DNA of 64,000 nt from Amycolatopsis sp. 2-15 (GTDB lineage: Bacteria > Actinomycetota > Actinomycetes > Mycobacteriales > Pseudonocardiaceae). The notes under the pieces were generated by a model. It ran no database searches and was not told the origin of the DNA. It was given only the letters and a program-made list of their open reading frames with translations. A program made the position numbers and the translations under genes. Shown one piece after another: positions 59,487 to 64,000 of the stretch (position 1 is its first letter; the number at the start of each line of letters is the position of its first letter). The stretch is taken from contig NZ_CP127294.1 of NCBI RefSeq assembly GCF_030285625.1, positions 1,250,001-1,314,000 on the forward strand, written 5' to 3'.

Positions 59487-60314
59487 ATGAAGCGCCTTCG
59501 CGTGCGCGCGGACTTGACTGCGGCCGACCTTTCGAAGCGCGTGGGCTTCTCGGCGAGCAAGATTTCCCGCATGGAGAGCGGCGCCCGCGGGGTGACCGAG
59601 ATCGACGCGACCCTGTTCGCGGCGAACTGCGGCGCTTCTCGCAAAGAGGTGCTGAACCTGGTCGGACTCGTGCGCGAGGCCGACGACGGGTATCGACTGC
59701 GCCCGCATGAGGAGCGACTCTCGGACGAACTTCCTTCGCTCATCGTCGCTGAGACCGGTTCCAGCGAGATCATCCAGTTCGAACCGCTGGTGATCCCGGG
59801 GATCCTGCAGACCGAGGAATACATCCGAGCGCTCTTCCGCTGGGGCGGCTACTACGACGAGGAAGGTGTGAACCTCCGCGTTCAGACCCGACTCGCCCGG
59901 CAAACATTGCTGCGGCGCAAGGATTCGCCGTTCTTCACCTTCTACATCCACGAGCAAGTCTTGCGTGCACCAGTCGCCGACCGCGCGATTATGCATGAAC
60001 AAATCCTGCATCTACTGCTTACGTCATCCATGGAGCGCTGCGCTGTTCGAATAGTCCTCGATAAGACTTGCCAGAACGGCGTGATGGGGACCGGCTTCCG
60101 GGTCATGCGCTACAACGGTCAGCGGCCCATCATCTACACCGAGAATCAGACCTCGAGCCTGTTCTTCGAGAAGCCGGAGGACATCGAGGAGTACCGCCGA
60201 GTGCTGGCGCAAGTAGCGAATTTCGCGTTGGATGGAGCACAATCGCGCGAGTGGCTTGCCGCGCTGGCAAGCGAGTACGACCAAGTGAAGGACGGCCCGG
60301 ATGAACTCCCGTGA
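59487..60314 (+). CDS. Scr1-family helix-turn-helix regulator with DUF5753 domain
   Basis: A 275-residue XRE-type regulator: KRLRVRADLTAADLSKRVGFSASKISRMESGARGV is the HTH, followed by a DUF5753 domain containing the family hallmark FEPLVIPGILQTEEYIRALF. With the DUF397 gene that overlaps its end it forms the common Scr1-type pair, proposed as a toxin-antitoxin-like or developmental switch. The frame upstream of the ATG reads AREREIGDE, which fits the family N-terminus, so the real start may lie earlier at a non-standard codon. An inverted repeat CGGGCA-N6-TGCCCG lies at 59412-59429. Confidence 0.88.
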   Translation: MKRLRVRADLTAADLSKRVGFSASKISRMESGARGVTEIDATLFAANCGASRKEVLNLVGLVREADDGYRLRPHEERLSDELPSLIVAETGSSEIIQFEPLVIPGILQTEEYIRALFRWGGYYDEEGVNLRVQTRLARQTLLRRKDSPFFTFYIHEQVLRAPVADRAIMHEQILHLLLTSSMERCAVRIVLDKTCQNGVMGTGFRVMRYNGQRPIIYTENQTSSLFFEKPEDIEEYRRVLAQVANFALDGAQSREWLAALASEYDQVKDGPDELP

Positions 60315-60480
60315 CCTCGTGTGGCGCAAGAGCAGCTACAGCGGCAACACCAACGGGGACTGTGTCGAGGTCGCGCTGAGCACTGAGACCGTCAGCGTGC
60401 GAGACACCAAGGCTCGTTCGGCGGGCGAGCTGCGGGTACCGGCCGAAGCGTGGCAGGCCTTCGTCTCACTTCACGACTAG
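60301..60480 (+). CDS. DUF397-domain protein
   Basis: A 59-residue DUF397 protein: VWRKSSYSGNTNGDCVEVAL and VSVRDTKARSAGELRVPAEAWQAFVSLHD match the family at both ends. It overlaps the Scr1-type regulator by 14 bp and is its usual partner, acting as a small regulatory or toxin-like protein. The last 15 bp overlap the convergent TauE gene. Confidence 0.95.
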   Translation: MNSRDLVWRKSSYSGNTNGDCVEVALSTETVSVRDTKARSAGELRVPAEAWQAFVSLHD

Positions 60481-61226
60481 TTCCACCACCGCCGCCACGC
60501 CGATCACCACGATCACGGCCCTCAACACCGTCGGCGACATCTTCCGCCCGACCTTCGCCCCGATCTGCCCCCCGATCGTCGACCCGACGGCGAGCAACCC
60601 GATCACCGGCCAGCTCACCGGGGCGACGACGGCGTAGATGAGGCCGGCGACGACGTTGACAACTGCGGCGAGGACGTTCTTGACTCCGTTGAGCCGTTGC
60701 AGCGGCTCGGACAGCAGCATCCCCATCACGGCCATCATCATCACGCCCTGCGCGGCGGTGAAGTAACCGCCGTAAATCCCGATGACGAACAGCAACCCGA
60801 GCAGCAACGGCCCGGGCTTGTGCTCGGTCCCGTTGGCGTCACGCCGCTTCTGCACCCACTTCGACACCTTCGGCTGCACGATCACCAACACCACCGCCAG
60901 CCCCACCAGCACCGGCACGATCGTCTCGAAGGCGTCCTTGGGCAACGTCAGCAGCAGAATCGTCCCCCGATCGCCCCGAAAAACGACGCGATCGAGAACC
61001 TGACGATCTGCGGCCAATACCCCTCCAACTCGGCCCGGTACCCGTACGCCCCACTGATCGTCCCGGGCGCCAGCCCCACGGCGTTCGACGTCGTCGCCGT
61101 GATGGGCGGATACCCCAACGCGACGAGCACCGGAAACGTCACCAACGTCCCCGACCCGACCACCGCGTTGATCGTCCCCGCCCACACCCCGGCGACGAAG
61201 ATGATCACCGCATGCCACCACGTCAT
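60466..61226 (-). pseudogene. TauE/SafE-family sulfite exporter, frameshifted in a G-run
   Basis: The first frame (ATG 61226) reads VIIFVAGVWAGTINAVVGSGTLVTFPVLVALGYPPITATTSNAVGLAPG...FSIASFFGAIGG and then breaks. The second frame continues TILLLTLPKDAFETIVPVLVGLAVVLVIVQPK to the stop at 60466. The break lies at five G (60964-60968, minus strand), where six would restore the frame. Total about 253 residues, normal for TauE/SafE. A homopolymer sequencing error is at least as likely as real decay. Confidence 0.78.
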
Positions 61227-61502
61227 AACTCACCCACCCCGGCACCCTAAGCACCCCGCCCCACCCCCGCGACGCGATGTGTCAGGAGGAACAGCCCGAC
61301 TCCGGGACTTCCGCCGGATCCAGGCTGGCACTCGGCCAAAAAGCCTGCGCGCCGTCATCCCCGACCACCCGATCGGCGACACCACCCTGGTGCGGTTCGA
61401 CCGACTCCGGCAAAATGCCCACCCGAGGGTGATCGGTCCATTACCTTTACCGCTGGGGAGGGCCCGCGGTCGGGCCGACGCGTCATCAAGAGGGGGAAGG
61501 CA

Positions 61503-61976
61503 GTGGCTGAGACTGCCTCGGAGCCAAGCTGGCTCACCGGGCTCGACTTCGTCATCACGGACGCACCCGCCGGCGGCGCCGCAGCGCCCAGCGGCGCCGG
61601 CGACGTACCCAACGGCGGCCCACCACCGGGCGGCCGGTTCAGCCTGAGCCGTGAGGAAGCCCAGAGCATGCTCACGGTGGCCCAACGCGTCCGCGACAGT
61701 CTCCAAATGATGAACCGGACGGCACAAGGGTTACTTCAGGTCCGTCCTCCAACAGATGACCCTGGTAGTGCCGGCTACAACCAGATGCTCGTCGGCAACG
61801 GCGGTGGCGGCGCGTTCAACAAGGGCGCCGAGCAGGTCAACCGCGAACTCACCTACTCGATTCAGCTGGTCAAGAAGCTGCAGGACGCGCTGGGGATCAC
61901 CGTCGCCACAGACGCGGCGTCAGCGGATGCGGTCAAGGCCGCAGCAAGTGGAAACCAGAGCGAGGGGCTCGCGTGA
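61503..61976 (+). CDS. Type VII secretion-associated small protein
   Basis: A 157-residue protein with a disordered Gly/Pro/Ala N-terminal region and a helical C-terminal part (SLSREEAQSMLTVAQRVRDSLQMMNRTAQGLL...TYSIQLVKKLQDALGI). Length and context (DUF3558 lipoprotein and WXG100-like protein next) fit the ESX-linked genes of Pseudonocardiaceae. GTG start; its stop overlaps the next GTG. Confidence 0.7.
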   Translation: MAETASEPSWLTGLDFVITDAPAGGAAAPSGAGDVPNGGPPPGGRFSLSREEAQSMLTVAQRVRDSLQMMNRTAQGLLQVRPPTDDPGSAGYNQMLVGNGGGGAFNKGAEQVNRELTYSIQLVKKLQDALGITVATDAASADAVKAAASGNQSEGLA

Positions 61977-62596
61977 CGACCAAGCGACTGCTTTTGACTT
62001 TCACGAGCGCGGCGGCGACCTTCGCGGTCGTCGCAGGATGCTCGGGTGGAGCCGTCCCGCCTCCGGCGAGCACTTCGCCGTCGCCGGTCGAGGCGCTGCC
62101 GCACAGCGGTGCCCCCAAGGTCGAGCGGCCGTTGCCCGCGTCGGTGTTGTCCGGCGACCCGTGCCAGGAAGCGTTGACCTCGGACCAGCTCAAGGAAATT
62201 TTCGGCACAACGACGCAAGGCAAGCGCGATGACACGTCCGGCCTCGGCCCTGACTGTCACTGGAACAACACCAACACCGGTGCCGCCGTCGACGTCAACT
62301 ACGTCACGCAGACGCGCCAGGGACTCAGCGGTGTCTACCAGAACACAAAACCGCAGGTCAGCTTGTGGAAAGAACTTTCTCCTATCCAAGGTTTCCCGGC
62401 CGCAGCACATTCGTCCGAGAGTCCTGACTCGATGCACGTCTTCTGCCAGGTCAGCACCGGAATCCGCGACGATCTGTCGTTCGACACATCGCTGACTCTG
62501 AGCACAGCCAACGTCGGCAAAGTCAATCCTTGCGATATTGCCGCGCAAGTGGCTGACATGGTCGTCACCAACCTGCGCCAGAAAGCGGGTGCGTAG
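61973..62596 (+). CDS. DUF3558-family lipoprotein
   Basis: A 207-residue lipoprotein. Lipobox VVAGC near residue 23 is followed by a Pro/Ser-rich linker, then the DUF3558 core: DPCQEALTSDQLKEIF...GPDCHWNN and a second Cys pair further on (FCQVS, NPCDIA). DUF3558 proteins are envelope lipoproteins of mycolic-acid and Pseudonocardiaceae actinobacteria. Overlaps both neighbours, so one operon. Confidence 0.88.
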   Translation: MTTKRLLLTFTSAAATFAVVAGCSGGAVPPPASTSPSPVEALPHSGAPKVERPLPASVLSGDPCQEALTSDQLKEIFGTTTQGKRDDTSGLGPDCHWNNTNTGAAVDVNYVTQTRQGLSGVYQNTKPQVSLWKELSPIQGFPAAAHSSESPDSMHVFCQVSTGIRDDLSFDTSLTLSTANVGKVNPCDIAAQVADMVVTNLRQKAGA

Positions 62597-63987
62597 TGGG
62601 CTTCTTCGACATGGTCGGCGACAGCGCGAAGTGGGTGGGCGACCGGTTCAGCGACGCTGGGCACTGGGCGAGCGACGTCTGGCACGGCAACGTCGGCACG
62701 CAGTCCGTCCCCGCCCCCGAGCTGGTGCAGAAGATCCTCGGCAGCGGTGGCGCCTCGAGCTGGCACGATGGAGGTGGCAAGGCCACTCAGCTGGCAACCG
62801 ATCACCACAATCTCAGCTCGGACATTCAGCGGCTCAGCACCGGCCTCGAATCCGTGTGGACCGGAAACGGAGCCGACGCCGCGCAGTCCCGGATCAAGAT
62901 GTTCTCCGAAGCCACCACCTCGGCGGCGCAGACGTACACCACGAACAGCCAGAACCTGACCGGACTGGCGCACGGGTTCGACGAGATGAAGAAGGCCCTG
63001 CAGCCGATGCCGGGAACGCCGCCACACAAGGATTTCGTTGATGTGGCGACGCCGTGGGACACGGATACCGAAGACAAGATCAACCAGTACAACCAGCTCG
63101 CCCAGCAGAACCTGCAGCGCTACAACGGGTACGCGCAGCAGGCACAGACCAGCGGCCAAGGCCTCAAGGCGGACTATGGCCAGCTGAACCCCTTCGACGA
63201 CACCGTGGCGCTCACCCAGCAGAAGAAGATCATCGAGCAGAACCACCCCCGCAAGAACACGACCGACGACGACAAGACGTCCACCTCACAGTCCGAGGTC
63301 GACACCCGGCACATCACGACCCCTCCGCCGACGACGCCCCCGCCGACCACGCCGCCGCCCAATATTCCGCCGCCGACGGTGTTGCCGCCGCCGACGGGGC
63401 GGCCGATCACGCCGCCGGAGCACAGGCCGCCGCGGGACGTTTATCCGCCTGGTAAGACGACGGATGACGACGACACGCACACGTCCAGTGATCTGGACGA
63501 TCCGCGGGTCCCGCCGCCCGGGCAGCGGTTCCCGGTCGGCAGTGGGAATCCGTCGTGGTCGGCGACGGGTGGCGGGGACGGTTTCGGGCCTGGCGGTTTC
63601 GGCGTAGGCGCCGGGGCCGGCGCGGGCGCCGGCGGCGCAGGTGGGTCCGGGGCGTTCGGCGGACGCGGCGGGTCAGGGGCCGGGACCGGAACCGGGTCGC
63701 GGCTCAGTGGTGGTGCCGGGTCCGGGGTGTTCGGCGAAGAAGGCGGCCGTGGTGGCGCGTTGGCCGGTCGCGGAGCAGCCGGCGGTGCGGCCGGCGCCAA
63801 GGGTTCGCCCGGGATGGGCGGCATGGGCGCGGCCGGCAGCAAGGGCAAAGGCGAGGAAGACGCCGAGCACCAGCGCAAGTACGGCATCGACGACGACTCG
63901 GCCTTCTCGCTCCTCGACGACGAGGACGGCAGGCTCCTCGATCCCCACACCGGCCTTCCGCCGACGCCCCCGACCATCGGAGCCTGA
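62596..63987 (+). CDS. WXG100/PPE-like protein with Pro- and Gly-rich tail
   Basis: A 463-residue protein. Residues about 55-210 are helical with a WXG-type turn (LESVWTGNGADAAQSRI). A proline block (TPPPTTPPPTTPPPNIPPP) follows near residue 240, then a Gly/Ala-rich segment and an acidic C-terminal end (YGIDDDSAFSLLDDEDGRLLDP). This layout is typical of large ESX-secreted or ESX-linked proteins in Amycolatopsis-like genomes. GTG at 62596 overlaps the lipoprotein stop by one base. Confidence 0.85.
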   Translation: MGFFDMVGDSAKWVGDRFSDAGHWASDVWHGNVGTQSVPAPELVQKILGSGGASSWHDGGGKATQLATDHHNLSSDIQRLSTGLESVWTGNGADAAQSRIKMFSEATTSAAQTYTTNSQNLTGLAHGFDEMKKALQPMPGTPPHKDFVDVATPWDTDTEDKINQYNQLAQQNLQRYNGYAQQAQTSGQGLKADYGQLNPFDDTVALTQQKKIIEQNHPRKNTTDDDKTSTSQSEVDTRHITTPPPTTPPPTTPPPNIPPPTVLPPPTGRPITPPEHRPPRDVYPPGKTTDDDDTHTSSDLDDPRVPPPGQRFPVGSGNPSWSATGGGDGFGPGGFGVGAGAGAGAGGAGGSGAFGGRGGSGAGTGTGSRLSGGAGSGVFGEEGGRGGALAGRGAAGGAAGAKGSPGMGGMGAAGSKGKGEEDAEHQRKYGIDDDSAFSLLDDEDGRLLDPHTGLPPTPPTIGA

Positions 63988-63995
63988 GCAGACCG

Positions 63996-64000
63996 ATGAA
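63996..64000 (+). CDS. First codon of a further downstream gene (cut by the window end)
   Basis: ATGAA begins 8 bp after the WXG100-like stop. In related loci an EspG-like ESX chaperone often follows, but nothing beyond the start is visible, so no function is claimed. Confidence 0.3.

Overview
The window is high-GC actinobacterial DNA. It probably comes from a Pseudonocardiaceae chromosome of Amycolatopsis type. This rests on strong G/C third-position bias, frequent GTG starts and ATGA/GTGA stop-start overlaps, a WhiD/WhiB3-type Wbl protein, a SigB/F-type sigma module, a DUF3558 lipoprotein beside WXG100-like proteins, and an Scr1-family regulator/DUF397 pair. No rRNA, CRISPR array, prophage or intact insertion sequence was seen. 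Two tRNA genes (Arg-ACG, Ser-GCT) lie at 53.5-53.7 kb.

Layout. 0-9.9 kb: accessory enzymes and transporters, each with a local regulator (TetR, MarR/GbsR, TetR), often transcribed divergently with visible palindromic operators. 10-12.7 kb: a stress module with an anti-anti-sigma factor, a Wbl protein, an RsbW-type anti-sigma factor, a SigB/F-type sigma factor and an ATP-binding regulator. Its core has two back-to-back SigB-like promoters. 12.8-17.8 kb: aldo/keto reductase, secreted 3D-domain protein, hydrolase, secreted HNH nuclease and a Sel1-repeat protein. 18.8-32.7 kb: a complete high-affinity group 1h (formerly group 5) [NiFe]-hydrogenase locus. The two structural subunits are embedded in a translationally coupled series of SIS-domain, NifU-like, DUF and protease genes followed by hypCDEAB, with hypF convergent at the end. 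It sits behind a CRP-type palindrome and would allow scavenging of trace atmospheric H2.

33-40 kb: a nitrilase with a divergent AraC regulator, a frameshifted trmO, an ECF sigma/anti-sigma pair, then a decayed stretch with fragments of an alcohol dehydrogenase, a CGNR zinc-finger protein and a truncated metallo-beta-lactamase. 40-50.6 kb: one leftward gene series in which pqqABCDE is followed by an M1 aminopeptidase (frameshifted, shortened), a CoA-transferase, an NDP-forming acyl-CoA synthetase, an MFS transporter and an acyl-CoA dehydrogenase. 51-53.3 kb: an orphan hexulose-6-phosphate synthase and an acetate-transporter-like protein preceded by a four-copy 91-bp tandem array. 53.7-61 kb: lipid and CoA metabolism, an aminotransferase and the Scr1/DUF397 pair. 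61.5-64 kb: start of a type VII-secretion-associated cluster.

The most unusual signals are four. First, the PqqA precursor next to a canonical PqqE has Glu-x5-Tyr instead of the usual Glu-x3-Tyr. Second, a recurrent intergenic module occurs at four loci: an inverted pair of DnaA-box-like 9-mers placed 16-31 bp upstream of a RecA-NDp/PafBC-type promoter, twice 7 nt before an ATG. Third, divergent SigB promoters are fused through a 12-bp palindrome. Fourth, there is the 91-bp tandem array. Several genes carry frameshifts or in-frame stops (M1 peptidase, TauE, TrmO, TPR protein). These may be real decay or assembly error.
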